Assembly: GCF_017377735.1 (NCBI RefSeq) | Contig: NZ_JAFVMH010000005.1 | Location: 1 to 64,000 of the forward strand | Direction: 5' to 3' | DNA length: 64,000 nucleotides | Origin: Acetobacter garciniae | GTDB taxonomy: Bacteria; Pseudomonadota; Alphaproteobacteria; Acetobacterales; Acetobacteraceae | Shown: piece after piece, positions 25,847-35,880 of the stretch | Position numbering within the stretch: the first letter of the stretch is position 1 | Layout of the letters: every line of letters starts with the position of its first letter | Translations under genes and position numbers: made by a program | The notes under the pieces: generated by a model | Seen by the model: the letters and a program-made list of their open reading frames with translations, nothing else | What the model was told of the DNA's origin: nothing | Databases searched by the model: none

Positions 25847-26133
25847 AACAACCTAGATGCGCCTAACGCCTGAATTTTAAGCAGAAAATGAGGGCAGGCG
25901 ATCCAGCAGGATTCACAACGTCGTTACGGATGTTAACGGCGTGGATCTAGTGCCGTCGTTTCAGGGGAGGCCGTCCACGTGAAAACCTGTGCAAGCGCCA
26001 TTGTGACGTAGAGCCCACGCGCGCGGCGATAATTTTACGCCCGGATGCACCTGGCCACGCAGACAGGGCTCCGGCGCTGGTATTTGTAAGTCTTTCTCGC
26101 CTTTTCTCGATTGATGAAAAGGAGGGAACGGCG

Positions 26134-28134
26134 ATGTCAGGAGCGCGGATCCTATGGGGACAGCTGTGCGTCGTGCTGGCGCTGGTTGTTCTGTCCTGGT
26201 GGGTAGCGACAGAATGGGTGGCTTGGCAACTGGCCTTTCAGCCCGAACTCGGCCAGCCATGGTTCACCTTGTTCCATCACTGGCCGGTCTACGCGCCGCC
26301 GCTTGTTTTCTGGTGGTGGTATGAATTCGACGCCTATGCGCCGCACGTCTTCTCACAGGGCGGTTGGATTGCTGCCTCGGGTGGTGTGCTGGCGTTTCTC
26401 GTGGCTGTCGCCATGTCGGTGCGTCGTGCGCGGGAGGCCAGACGGGCCGCTACCTATGGCAGCGCGCGATGGGCGAGCGCCGAAGATCTGCAGAAATCCG
26501 GATTGCTCGATCCCGACGGCGTTGTGCTGGGCTGTCACCGCAAGACCTATCTTCGGCATAATGGCCCGGAGCACGTTCTGTGCTTCGCGCCCACACGCTC
26601 GGGCAAGGGCGTGGGTCTCGTCATCCCGACACTCCTGACCTGGCCGGGTTCGGCCATCGTGCATGACATCAAGGGGGAGAACTGGCAGGAGACCGCAGGT
26701 TTCCGGGGAACATTCAGCCGTGTCCTTCTGTTTGATCCCACCAATCCACGGTCGGATGCCTACAACCCCCTGCTGGAAATCCGCCGGGGTGAGTGGGAGG
26801 TGCGTGATGCCCAGAATGTAGCTGACGTGCTGGTCGATCCCGAGGGTTCGCTGGAACGCCGCAGCCACTGGGAAAAGACAAGCCATTCCCTTCTGGTCGG
26901 GGCCATCCTGCATGTCCTGTATGCGGAGAAGGACAAGACCCTTAGCGGCGTGGCCAACCTGCTGTCCGATCCGAAGCGCCCGATCGAGACGACATTACGG
27001 GCCATGATGCGCACGAAGCATCTGGGAGAGGCGGGGCCGCACCCTGTGGTGGCGTCGGCCGCTCGGGAACTGCTCAACAAGTCTCCCAACGAACGGTCCG
27101 GTGTGTTGTCTACCGCCATGTCATTTCTAGGCCTGTATCGTGATCCGGTCGTGGCCAAGGTAACATCCCGCTGCACGTGGCGGATCACCGACATCGTGCG
27201 TGGCGGCCGCCCCACAACACTCTATCTCAGCGTGCCGCCATCGGATATCAGCCGGACCAAGCCGCTGATCCGCCTGGTGCTCAACCAGATCGGTCGTCGC
27301 CTGACGGAAGACCTGCAACACCAGAAGAAAAATCATCGTCTTCTGCTCATGCTCGATGAGTTTCCGGCGCTCGGGCGTCTCGACTTCTTTGAAAGCGCGC
27401 TCGCCTTCATGGCGGGGTATGGCATCAAGGCCTTTCTGATTGCCCAGAGCCTCAACCAGATCGAAAAAGCCTATGGGCAGAACAATTCAATTCTCGACAA
27501 CTGCCATGTCCGTGTCTGTTTCGCGACCAATGATGAGCGGACGGCTCGACGTGTGTCTGACGCCCTTGGCACGGCTACCGAGGTCCGGGCACAGAAAAAC
27601 TATGCCGGACATCGTCTCTCGCCCTGGCTGGGGCATCTGATGGTCTCCCGGCAGGAAAGCGCCCGGCCTCTGCTGACGCCCGGCGAGATCATGCAGCTTC
27701 CACCCGACGAAGAGGTTGTCATGGCAGCCGGCACACCGCCAGTGCGCGCCCGCAAGGCACGTTATTATGCCGATCCGCGCCTGCAGGAACGCATTCTGCC
27801 GCCGCCTGCGCCTCGGTTGTCGGCGGACGCTGCGGGCGCAGATGACTGGAGTGGCAGACCCACGCCAGACCAGATGCCCCCTGAAGATGAAGACACATTG
27901 GCTGGAACGTCTTCTGACGAACCGATGGGTGCAGGACAGAAGCAGACGCGCGAGTTTGATGCAGCCCACATACCGAAAGCGGAGCGGGGGCGGGACGAGC
28001 ATGAACGCAAAAACCCGGACCTTGATCCTGATCATGCCGCCATGCGGGCCAGGCGGGAATTCGAGGATCTCCAGCGAATGACGCGGCTGGCTGCCTTGGA
28101 TCGGGATGACGGCATGGAGATGGAAGGCCCATGA
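26134..28134 (+). CDS. traG: Conjugal transfer coupling protein TraG/VirD4
   Basis: A 666-residue protein with two N-terminal membrane helices (about 8-30 and 78-97), Walker A FAPTRSGKGVG (151-161) and Walker B LLLMLDEFPALG near 404-415. The C-terminal tail is acidic and charged. This hexameric ATPase brings the relaxase-DNA complex to the Trb channel. An AAAAGGAGGG site precedes ATG. In related elements it follows the relaxase directly, so the 12-26 kb block is an insertion in the transfer region. Its stop overlaps the RHH gene. Confidence 0.95.
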   Translation: MSGARILWGQLCVVLALVVLSWWVATEWVAWQLAFQPELGQPWFTLFHHWPVYAPPLVFWWWYEFDAYAPHVFSQGGWIAASGGVLAFLVAVAMSVRRAREARRAATYGSARWASAEDLQKSGLLDPDGVVLGCHRKTYLRHNGPEHVLCFAPTRSGKGVGLVIPTLLTWPGSAIVHDIKGENWQETAGFRGTFSRVLLFDPTNPRSDAYNPLLEIRRGEWEVRDAQNVADVLVDPEGSLERRSHWEKTSHSLLVGAILHVLYAEKDKTLSGVANLLSDPKRPIETTLRAMMRTKHLGEAGPHPVVASAARELLNKSPNERSGVLSTAMSFLGLYRDPVVAKVTSRCTWRITDIVRGGRPTTLYLSVPPSDISRTKPLIRLVLNQIGRRLTEDLQHQKKNHRLLLMLDEFPALGRLDFFESALAFMAGYGIKAFLIAQSLNQIEKAYGQNNSILDNCHVRVCFATNDERTARRVSDALGTATEVRAQKNYAGHRLSPWLGHLMVSRQESARPLLTPGEIMQLPPDEEVVMAAGTPPVRARKARYYADPRLQERILPPPAPRLSADAAGADDWSGRPTPDQMPPEDEDTLAGTSSDEPMGAGQKQTREFDAAHIPKAERGRDEHERKNPDLDPDHAAMRARREFEDLQRMTRLAALDRDDGMEMEGP

Positions 28135-28553
28135 AACGAGCGCGCAGGAAGCAGCAGATTACGGTCTATCTGGACCCGGTTTTGGCGGAGACCTTGGGTG
28201 ATCTTGCCGCCCGTCGTCGCCAGTCCCAGTCCATGCTGGTCGAAACGGCCCTGGCCGCCTTTCTTTCTCCAGAGGACGGGAAAGGTGAGGGCGCGCTAAA
28301 CCGGCGGCTGGAACGGCTTGATCGCCGGATCGGTCACATGGAGCGAGACCTTGGGATCAACGTCGAGACACTGGCGCTTTTCATTCGCTTCTGGCTGCTC
28401 ACAACGCCGCCGCTGCCTGAGCCGGCTGCGGCCGCTGCCCGCGCCCAGGCGACTGTACGTTATGAACAGTTCATTGAGACGTTGGCGCGGCATTTGAGCA
28501 CCGGGCATCGTTTGCATCAGGATTTGAGCGGGGAGGAAGGGACTTCCCCATGA
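28131..28553 (+). CDS. Ribbon-helix-helix (CopG-type) protein of the transfer cluster
   Basis: A 140-residue protein. RKQQITVYLDPVLAETLGDLAARRRQSQSMLVETALAAFL (about 6-45) is a ribbon-helix-helix DNA-binding pattern. A helical region (about 60-95) follows with HMERDLGINVETLALFIRFWLLTTPP, typical of the CopG-like protein between traG and trbB. It is translationally coupled to traG. It probably regulates trb expression or helps at oriT. Normally trbB starts immediately after it; here a 2.4-kb insertion intervenes. Confidence 0.85.
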   Translation: MKRARRKQQITVYLDPVLAETLGDLAARRRQSQSMLVETALAAFLSPEDGKGEGALNRRLERLDRRIGHMERDLGINVETLALFIRFWLLTTPPLPEPAAAAARAQATVRYEQFIETLARHLSTGHRLHQDLSGEEGTSP

Positions 28554-28746
28554 TGCATGCAGTAGGAGTTGCAGTGGAAGCACCTTATTTTTCAGAATTT
28601 TCTCGATAATAGGCGATCTTTGACTGGGAAACTGCCAATCTGCTCGGGGAAAATGGTGAACATTGGGGAGGTCAGTATCAGGCTGGCAGCTGCTGACTTC
28701 GCATGCTATTCAAGAAAGAGGCAGAAATAATTGGGCACCTGACGAG

Positions 28747-30705
28747 ATGGCAAAGGGTTGGTTAAGCGATAGTATTGGTCGGATAGATAACATCTCTCTT
28801 GCGCCAAATGCTAAGAATGCTTTGTTCCCGTTATTCGAAGCTGTAATGAACTCTATTCATGCCATCGAAGAACGATTTGGGCCTGACAATCTGTCTCAAG
28901 GAACTATTAAGATTTTAGTCCATCGGGATTCTTCTGGTGAATATTGTGGCTTTACGATTACAGACAATGGAATAGGATTTATACGGGACAATCTTACATC
29001 GTTCCAGAAATTCGATAGCCGAAAAAAGGTTAAAATAGGTGGGAAAGGTGTTGGACGCCTTCTATGGTTAAAAGTTGCAGATCATGCTGCCGTTCGCAGC
29101 ACGTTTGTCGATGAGCACGGCAAACTTGTTGGGTGCAAATTTGATTTTACCGTAGATGATCCAGTTTCAAATTACATAGATATCGATAATGCGGGATCAT
29201 CCGTGCAGACTTCTATAGTTATTAATCCATTTAGAAGTGAATTTGCGTCAAAACTTCCCAAAAAATTGGATACGATAGCAGGACGCTTAATCGCCCATTT
29301 TGTTAGTTATTTTACGAATATATCTCATCCACAAATTTTAATAACAGACGAAGCTGAAACTATAAATCTATTTGATATTTTTAGTGAAAAAGTGGAGCGT
29401 GATAAGGATTTTACATTCTTTGTAGAAGGCATTGAAGATGAATTTGTCATACATTGTTTTCTTTTGCCAAAAACGATCTCGGATGACGAAAAAAGCGTAA
29501 ATGCGCTCTATTTGGGGGCAAATGGTAGAGCTGTTTCAAGGCATGAGCTTGATAGTGTTCTTGGATTGAAGGCAATTGGCGGGAAATATGCTTTTTTAGG
29601 CTACGTGGAATCTGCTTATTTGAACCGCAATGTGAATGATACGCGTACTGCCTTTTCTCTCGATGAAGACCAAACTTCTAGCATTGTCGATGCCGCGAAA
29701 AATTGCGCAAAAGAATTTCTTGAACCTGAAATTCGAGAAATCAGGGATGCACAAACGAAGAAAATTCTAGCAATCGGTAAGGAGTATCCGAGATTTTTTT
29801 ACGCAGCGCGAAATGCTGCGTCAATTGTTGAAGAGTTGCATTTATCAACCCAGAGTGAAGAAGAGATTTTCGTCGAATTGTCGCGAAGGTATCTCCGTGA
29901 TTATAAGAAAAGAAAACGTGAATATAAAGACGCTTATAAAAAAGCTCTGCCGGATGTTGAGCAACAAACAGAGCAATTTATGCAAAAGCTCAAAGAAGAT
30001 GCAATGTCTTCTCTGGCTGAGTATGTAGCGAGGCGGAAAGCAATACTTGAAATTTTCGAGGCCGGACTCCGCTTCAAAGATGCAGACGATATGACGTCTC
30101 ATTATGAAAAAGTCGTGCATGGCATTATATGCCCTCTAAATTCTACAAGCCAAGAATTATCATACGAAGATCATAATTTATGGCTTCTTGATGATCGTCT
30201 CGCTTTTTACACATATTTTAATTCAGATAAGCGAATGAACTCTCAGGCTGGTGGCGAGACGACGTCGACCGATCGTCCTGATATCACGCTGCTCGACGTG
30301 AGCTTAGGATTCCAGTCCGAAGATGCTAATCAGCCGATTACTATTGTTGAATTTAAACGCCCGAAAAGGGACAATTACACATTGGCCGATAATCCGATTT
30401 CTCAGGTTCGCAGCTATGTGGAGCAGTTTCGGGGTGCTCGCGAGGCAGTAAAATTCGACGGTACGCCCTTAAGGACAATTTCTGCCGATACACCATTTAC
30501 GTGTCATATTGTCGCTGATATCACAGATTCCTTGATATCTGTAATGAGGCAACTTGGACAGTTTAGCCAACGTGCTGGTACATCATCCTATTATTGGTGG
30601 GATGCTAATTATAAAATATTTATTGAAATATCGTCGTTCAGAGAAGTGCTTAACTCTGCAAAAGCAAGAAATCAGGCATTTTTTAAGCATCTGGGAATTG
30701 ACTGA
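28747..30705 (+). CDS. GHKL ATPase fused to a PD-(D/E)XK-like nuclease domain (candidate defence protein)
   Basis: A 652-residue protein. The N-terminus is a GHKL ATPase: N-box LFEAVMNSIHA with E31 and N35, G1 box DNGIGF (D73-F78), and glycine-rich lid GGKGVGR (98-104). A second alpha/beta part runs to about 330, then a charged helical segment (about 380-450, RYLRDYKKRKREYKD). The C-terminal region has RPDITLLD (D512) and IVEFKRPKRDN (E535, K537), the order of a PD-(D/E)XK nuclease. The gene is AT-rich, unlike its neighbours, and splits the copG-trbB junction. Related ATPase-nuclease proteins are common in defence islands (paraMORC/MutL-like GHKL), but I cannot match it to a named system. A TTG start 84 bp upstream is possible. 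Confidence 0.8.
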   Translation: MAKGWLSDSIGRIDNISLAPNAKNALFPLFEAVMNSIHAIEERFGPDNLSQGTIKILVHRDSSGEYCGFTITDNGIGFIRDNLTSFQKFDSRKKVKIGGKGVGRLLWLKVADHAAVRSTFVDEHGKLVGCKFDFTVDDPVSNYIDIDNAGSSVQTSIVINPFRSEFASKLPKKLDTIAGRLIAHFVSYFTNISHPQILITDEAETINLFDIFSEKVERDKDFTFFVEGIEDEFVIHCFLLPKTISDDEKSVNALYLGANGRAVSRHELDSVLGLKAIGGKYAFLGYVESAYLNRNVNDTRTAFSLDEDQTSSIVDAAKNCAKEFLEPEIREIRDAQTKKILAIGKEYPRFFYAARNAASIVEELHLSTQSEEEIFVELSRRYLRDYKKRKREYKDAYKKALPDVEQQTEQFMQKLKEDAMSSLAEYVARRKAILEIFEAGLRFKDADDMTSHYEKVVHGIICPLNSTSQELSYEDHNLWLLDDRLAFYTYFNSDKRMNSQAGGETTSTDRPDITLLDVSLGFQSEDANQPITIVEFKRPKRDNYTLADNPISQVRSYVEQFRGAREAVKFDGTPLRTISADTPFTCHIVADITDSLISVMRQLGQFSQRAGTSSYYWWDANYKIFIEISSFREVLNSAKARNQAFFKHLGID

Positions 30706-30987
30706 TAAAAAAGGGCACAGGCACGGTAGTCGAACAATCCACATATTCACATTCCGAAACGGCATTGCCATTTTGAGTATTCGGCTTGTGGCGAATCAGT
30801 TTTTTCTCCGTTTTAGAACATCATAATCTGGAGTGATGAAACGGTATCCACCGACAATTATACGTTACGCCGCGCCTGCCCACGTCAGGCAATAATCTGC
30901 TGTTGAAATTGGTCGGTGCATGCCTTTCCTAATACCTCCCGCAACTGATGGAAGTCCTTCTGTCAGCCAAGAAATGCGGGCAAGGTC

Positions 30988-31989
30988 ATGTCTCACGTTT
31001 CGTCACAGCAAGGTCGCGCACGTGGTATTTCCATGCTGCGTACGGCTATGGGGACTGCCGTAGCCCATCATCTTTCGGATCCGTCCGTTATTGAAGTCAT
31101 GCTCAATCCTGACGGGCGGTTATGGATCGACCGTCTGGCTGACGGCATGGCAGACACGGGGGAGACGATCTCGCCAGAGGATGCCGAACGGATCGTGCGT
31201 CTGGTTGCGCATCATGTGGGTGCCGAGGTGCATGCAGAGGCACCCCGCGTATCTGCGGAATTGCCGACTGGTGAGCGCTTCGAAGGGCTGTTGCCACCAG
31301 TAGTGACGGCCCCGAGTTTCGCCATCCGCAAACCCGCGGTCGCGGTCTTTACCCTCGACAACTATGTCGAGGCCGGGATCATGACTGCAGGACAGGCGGA
31401 TTATCTCCGTCGCGCTGTCGCCGAGCGGAAGAACATCCTCGTCGCGGGCGGCACGTCGACGGGCAAGACCACACTGGTCAACGCTCTCCTGGCCGAGGTC
31501 GCAAAAACCGGTGATCGTGTCGTGCTGATTGAGGACACGCGCGAATTGCAATGCACCGCGCCCAATCTCATCGCCCTGCGGACCCGAGAAGGCGTCATCA
31601 CCCTTTCTGACCTTGTCCGGTCGGGTCTCCGCCTGCGTCCCGACCGTATCCCCATCGGTGAGGTACGTGGGGCCGAAGCGCTCGATCTGGTCAAGGCGTG
31701 GGGCACCGGACATCCGGGTGGCATCGGTACACTACATGCTGGATCGGTGCTCGCTGCCCTGTATCGTCTGGAACAGTTGATCCAGGAAGCGGTGGTGACA
31801 GTGCCGCGCGCCATGATCGCAGAAACCATCAACGTCATCGCCGTGCTATCCGGGCGCGGCACGGCCCGGCACCTCTCCGAACTGGCCGAAATTGACGGTC
31901 TCGATCCCATGACCGGAGGCTATCGCATCCGCCCGGTCAGCCTCTCCTCTTCCGAGACATCATTCTCTGCCAATGGAGAATTATCATGA
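30988..31989 (+). CDS. trbB: Conjugal transfer ATPase TrbB (VirB11-like)
   Basis: A 333-residue protein with Walker [13 protein letters not shown] (152-163), the Asp box [10 protein letters not shown] and a late [15 protein letters not shown], all typical of VirB11/TrbB secretion ATPases. It is a cytoplasmic hexamer powering pilus assembly and substrate switching. It starts the trb run here; gene overlaps with trbC show coupling. The 282-bp gap before it holds no gene, only the right flank of the inserted nuclease gene. Confidence 0.95.
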   Translation: MSHVSSQQGRARGISMLRTAMGTAVAHHLSDPSVIEVMLNPDGRLWIDRLADGMADTGETISPEDAERIVRLVAHHVGAEVHAEAPRVSAELPTGERFEGLLPPVVTAPSFAIRKPAVAVFTLDNYVEAGIMTAGQADYLRRAVAERKNILVAGGTSTGKTTLVNALLAEVAKTGDRVVLIEDTRELQCTAPNLIALRTREGVITLSDLVRSGLRLRPDRIPIGEVRGAEALDLVKAWGTGHPGGIGTLHAGSVLAALYRLEQLIQEAVVTVPRAMIAETINVIAVLSGRGTARHLSELAEIDGLDPMTGGYRIRPVSLSSSETSFSANGELS

Positions 31990-32354
31990 AGCCGCCGTCA
32001 TGCAAGCGTGCCGTCGTGTGCGCTGGAGCACGTTCTGATCGTCGTCTGCCGGACCTTCGTGTGTTCGGAACATCCATGCTGCTGTCGCTTGTTTTTGCGT
32101 CATCGGCATGGGCGTCCGGCACGGGGATGCCGTGGGAAACACCCCTGAACGAGATCTTGGAATCCGTGCAGGGGCCGGTGGCGAAGATCATCTCGGTGAT
32201 CATCATCACCATTACCGGTCTGACTCTGGCCTTTGGCGAAACATCAGGAGGGTTCCGCCGCCTGATCCAGATCGTCTTTGGACTCAGCATCGCTTTTGCT
32301 GCCAGCTCGTTCTTCCTGTCCTTCTTTTCTTTCTCGGGCGGAGCGCTGATCTGA
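31986..32354 (+). CDS. trbC: TrbC/VirB2 pilin precursor
   Basis: A 122-residue protein with a long signal region (hydrophobic MLLSLVFASSAWASG, cleavage about residue 41) and two hydrophobic segments (about 60-80 and 90-115), the pilin layout. The mature part is probably processed and possibly cyclised by TraF. It overlaps trbB by 4 bp and trbD by 1 bp. Confidence 0.9.
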   Translation: MKPPSCKRAVVCAGARSDRRLPDLRVFGTSMLLSLVFASSAWASGTGMPWETPLNEILESVQGPVAKIISVIIITITGLTLAFGETSGGFRRLIQIVFGLSIAFAASSFFLSFFSFSGGALI

Positions 32355-32638
32355 TGGCAGCTCTCTTCGATCCTGAGGCCGAGGCTGTGCCCGGTTATTT
32401 CGTGCCCGTGCATCGCTCCCTGACGGAACCGATCCTGTTGGGCGGTGCGCCCCGAGCCGTGGCTATCGCCAACGGTACGCTGGCCTCCGCCATAGCCCTC
32501 GGCCTGCGGCTCTGGTTGGTCGGGGCAGTGTTCTGGATCGTGGGGCACACCCTCGCGGTCTGGGGGGCGAAGCGCGATCCGTTGTTCGTCGAGGTGGGGC
32601 GGCGGCATCTCCGCTATCCCGCCTGGCTTCGCGCATAG
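32354..32638 (+). CDS. trbD: TrbD/VirB3-like protein
   Basis: A 94-residue protein. GYFVPVHRSLTEPILLGGAPR opens it, followed by one or two membrane segments (about 38-70) and a C-terminal ending RRHLRYPAWLRA, a typical VirB3/TrbD end. The start overlaps the trbC stop as TGATG. It sits in the inner membrane and works with the TrbE ATPase. Confidence 0.9.
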   Translation: MAALFDPEAEAVPGYFVPVHRSLTEPILLGGAPRAVAIANGTLASAIALGLRLWLVGAVFWIVGHTLAVWGAKRDPLFVEVGRRHLRYPAWLRA

Positions 32639-32651
32639 GGAGGGCAGGGCC

Positions 32652-35105
32652 ATGATGTCCCTTGGTGAATATCGCAGCCGCGCCGCTGTCCTGTCCGACT
32701 TCCTGCCCTGGGCCGCGCTGGTCGGGGAAGGTGTGGTCCTGAACAAGGACGGCAGTTTCCAGCGCACGGCGCGCATCCGTGGTCCCGATCTGGACAGTGC
32801 CACTCCGGCCGAACTGGTCGGTGTGACGGGGCGGCTGAACAGCGCCCTGCGACGTCTGGGTTCGGGCTGGGCCGTGTTTGTGGAGGCGCAGCGCACACCG
32901 GCGACCCTCTATCCCGAAAGCGATTTCCCCGATGCCGCCAGCCAGATGGTCGATCTGGAACGCCGGGAGGCCTTCGAGGATGAAGGCGTGCATTTCGAGA
33001 GCCGGTATTTTCTGACCCTGGTTTGGCTGCCGCCCGCGGAAACCTCGGGCCGTGCCGAGCGCCTGCTCTATGAAGGCATGGAGCGCGACGGGCATGATCC
33101 GCAGGGTCTGGTAAGGGGCTTTATCGACCGGACTGACCGTCTGCTGGCCCTGCTGGACGGTTTCATGCCCGAAGCCGCCTGGCTGAAGGACGGCAAGACG
33201 CTCACCTACCTGCATTCCACCATTTCCACTCGGCACCAGCGAGTCCGGGTGCCGGAAATCCCCATGCACCTCGACGCCCTGCTGGTAGATCAGCCCCTGG
33301 CGGGCGGTCTGGAGCCCAAACTGGGCGATGCCTTCCTCAAAACCCTGACGATCACGGGTTTTCCCAGCCGGACCTTTCCCGGCATTCTGGATGACCTGAA
33401 CCGTCTGGCCATTCCCTATCGCTGGTCCACGCGGGCGATCCTGCTCGACAAGACCGATGCGACGAAGGTGCTGACGAAGATCCGTCGCCAGTGGTTTGCC
33501 AAGCGGAAATCCATCGTCGCCATCATACGCGAGGTCATGACCAACGAGGCCTCGGTGCTGGTGGACAATGACGCCGCCAACAAGGCGGCCGACGCCGATC
33601 TGGCCTTGCAGTCGCTGGGTGCTGACGATGTCGGGCAGGCCTATATCACTGCGACCGTCACGGTGTGGGATGGCTCTGCCTCGATCGCGGCCGAGAAGCT
33701 GCGTCTGGTCGAGAAGATCATTCAGGGCCGTGACTTTACCTGCATGGCGGAAAGCCTGAACGCGGTGGAGGCATGGCTGGGGTCATTACCCGGCCATGTT
33801 TACGCCAATGTCCGCCAGCCGCCGGTTTCGACCCTGAATCTTGCGCACATGATTCCGCTCTCTGCTGTCTGGGCCGGCCCTGAACGGGACGGGCATTTCA
33901 ACGCACCCCCATTGTTTTACGGCAAGACAGCCGGGGCCACGCCCTTCCGCTTTTCTCTACATGTCGGCGATGTCGGCCATACCTTGATCGCCGGACCGAC
34001 AGGAGCGGGGAAGTCCGTGCTGCTGGCGCTCATGGTGCTGCAGTTCTGCCGCTACGCGGGCGCGCAGGTCTTTGCCTTTGATTTTGGCGGCTCGCTGCGG
34101 GCCGCGACACTGGCGATGGGCGGGGACTGGCATGATCTCGGTGGAAGCCTGACGGAGCAGGAAGACGCAGATCATAGGGCAGGCGAACAGGATGGCGGCG
34201 TCTCGCTTCAGCCGCTGGCCCGTATCGACGATCCGACCGAGCGCGCCTGGGCAGCGGAATGGCTGGGGCAGATCCTTGTCCGGGAAGGCGTCACCCAGAC
34301 ACCGGAGGTAAAATCCTATCTCTGGTCGGCCCTGAATTCCCTGGCGTCGTCGCCCGCTCATGAACGGACCCTGTCAGGCGTGGTGGCGCTGCTTCAATCC
34401 AACGCCCTGAAACAGGCGCTGGCTCCCTATTGCCTTGGTGGTCCTTATGGTCGCCTGCTGGATGCAGATACCGAGCGGCTGGGTGATGCCGATGTCGTGG
34501 TGTTCGAAACCGAAGGTCTGATCGGCTCCGGTGCGGCGTCTTCCGTGCTGTCCTACTTCTTCCATCGCATCGAAGGACGATTGGACGGGCGTCCGACGCT
34601 GCTGGTCATTGATGAGGGCTGGTTGGTGCTGGATGACGGTGATTTTGCGGGCCAGCTCCGGGAGTGGCTGAAAACCCTGCGCAAGAAGAACGCCTCGGTG
34701 GTGTTTGCCACCCAGAGCCTGTCCGATATCGCCAACTCATCCATTGCCCCTGCGGTGGTGGAAAGCTGCCCGACGCGGATCTTCCTGCCCAACGAGCGGG
34801 CGATTGAACCGCAGATCGCGGCCATCTACCGTGATTTCGGGCTAAACGAACGCCAGATCGCCATTATCGCCCGTGCCGCGTCGAAGCGGGAATATTACTG
34901 CCAGACCCGGCGCGGCAATCGCCTGTTCGAACTGGGGCTCGGGCCGGTCGCACTCGCCCTGTGCGCGGCATCCGGGAAGGATGACCACCGTCTGATCGAT
35001 CAGGTGCTGGCGGAACATGGGCGGGACAGTTTTCTCCCGGCCTGGTTCGAGGCGCGGGGTGTTATGTGGGCGGCGGACCTCCTGCGGGAAGGAGCCGTGC
35101 CATGA
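32652..35105 (+). CDS. trbE: TrbE/VirB4 conjugation ATPase
   Basis: An 817-residue protein of usual length. The N-terminal CagE/TrbE/VirB4 domain runs to about 400. Walker A IAGPTGAGKSVLL is at about 447-459 and Walker B LLVIDEGWLVLDD near 650. The largest ATPase of the channel, it drives pilin extraction and substrate transport. A GGGAGGGCAGGGCC site precedes ATG; its end overlaps trbJ by 4 bp. Confidence 0.95.
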   Translation: MMSLGEYRSRAAVLSDFLPWAALVGEGVVLNKDGSFQRTARIRGPDLDSATPAELVGVTGRLNSALRRLGSGWAVFVEAQRTPATLYPESDFPDAASQMVDLERREAFEDEGVHFESRYFLTLVWLPPAETSGRAERLLYEGMERDGHDPQGLVRGFIDRTDRLLALLDGFMPEAAWLKDGKTLTYLHSTISTRHQRVRVPEIPMHLDALLVDQPLAGGLEPKLGDAFLKTLTITGFPSRTFPGILDDLNRLAIPYRWSTRAILLDKTDATKVLTKIRRQWFAKRKSIVAIIREVMTNEASVLVDNDAANKAADADLALQSLGADDVGQAYITATVTVWDGSASIAAEKLRLVEKIIQGRDFTCMAESLNAVEAWLGSLPGHVYANVRQPPVSTLNLAHMIPLSAVWAGPERDGHFNAPPLFYGKTAGATPFRFSLHVGDVGHTLIAGPTGAGKSVLLALMVLQFCRYAGAQVFAFDFGGSLRAATLAMGGDWHDLGGSLTEQEDADHRAGEQDGGVSLQPLARIDDPTERAWAAEWLGQILVREGVTQTPEVKSYLWSALNSLASSPAHERTLSGVVALLQSNALKQALAPYCLGGPYGRLLDADTERLGDADVVVFETEGLIGSGAASSVLSYFFHRIEGRLDGRPTLLVIDEGWLVLDDGDFAGQLREWLKTLRKKNASVVFATQSLSDIANSSIAPAVVESCPTRIFLPNERAIEPQIAAIYRDFGLNERQIAIIARAASKREYYCQTRRGNRLFELGLGPVALALCAASGKDDHRLIDQVLAEHGRDSFLPAWFEARGVMWAADLLREGAVP

Positions 35106-35875
35106 CGGAAAAATCTTTCCGTATCCGGGCAAGACATTTCCGTCCCGGGTGTGCCGCAGCTGTGGGAGCCGCTCTGGTTTTTCTCATGCCGGTCGCGCCT
35201 GCCCATGCGCAGTGGGCGGTCTATGACGGAGCCAACCATGTCCAGAATGTTCTCATTGCGGCACGGACCCTCCAGCAGATCGATAATCAGATCACGTCGC
35301 TGGCCAACCAGGCCCAGATGCTTGTCAATCAGGGCCGCAATCTGGCGAGCCTGCCCCTTTCGACTCTCTCGACGCTGCAATCGACGATTTCCCAGACCAC
35401 GGCACTGCTCGCGCAGGCGCAGAATATTGCCTACAGCGTCCAGTCCGTCGAGCAGCAGTACCAGCAGGCCTACACGTCCGTCTCGTCGGGCATGTCCGAC
35501 AGCGCCCTGTTCAGCCAGGCGCAGACACGGTGGCAGAATTCCGTGGGCGGGTTTGAGGACGCGCTGAAACTGCAGGCGCGCGTCGTGGGGAACATTCCTT
35601 CCGACAGCAGCGCCATGACCCAGCTTGTCTCAGCCAGCCAGACCTCCACGGGTGCCCTGCAGGCAGCGCAGGCCGGCAATCAGCTTCTGGCACTTCAGTC
35701 GCGTCAGTTATCCGACATCCAGGCCGAGCTTGCCGCCAACGGCAGGGCTACAGCGCTGGAGCGGGCGCGAAATGCGGCGACGGAAGCGGAGAGCGAGGCG
35801 CAGTACCAGCATTTCGCGCAGCATGACGCCTACACTCCCGGCACGGTGTCCATGTTCGGCAGCAGCGGGAACTGA
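35102..35875 (+). CDS. trbJ: TrbJ/VirB5-like conjugal transfer protein
   Basis: A 257-residue protein with a signal peptide ending PVAPAHAQ (about 38). The mature part is largely helical and Gln/Ser/Ala-rich (AARTLQQIDNQITSLANQAQML), the VirB5/TrbJ coiled-coil pattern of a pilus-tip or periplasmic component. ATG 35102 is chosen because it overlaps the trbE stop and starts a proper signal peptide. No separate trbK lipoprotein gene fits in the 5-bp gap before trbL. Confidence 0.9.
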   Translation: MTEKSFRIRARHFRPGCAAAVGAALVFLMPVAPAHAQWAVYDGANHVQNVLIAARTLQQIDNQITSLANQAQMLVNQGRNLASLPLSTLSTLQSTISQTTALLAQAQNIAYSVQSVEQQYQQAYTSVSSGMSDSALFSQAQTRWQNSVGGFEDALKLQARVVGNIPSDSSAMTQLVSASQTSTGALQAAQAGNQLLALQSRQLSDIQAELAANGRATALERARNAATEAESEAQYQHFAQHDAYTPGTVSMFGSSGN

Positions 35876-35880
35876 CCGCC

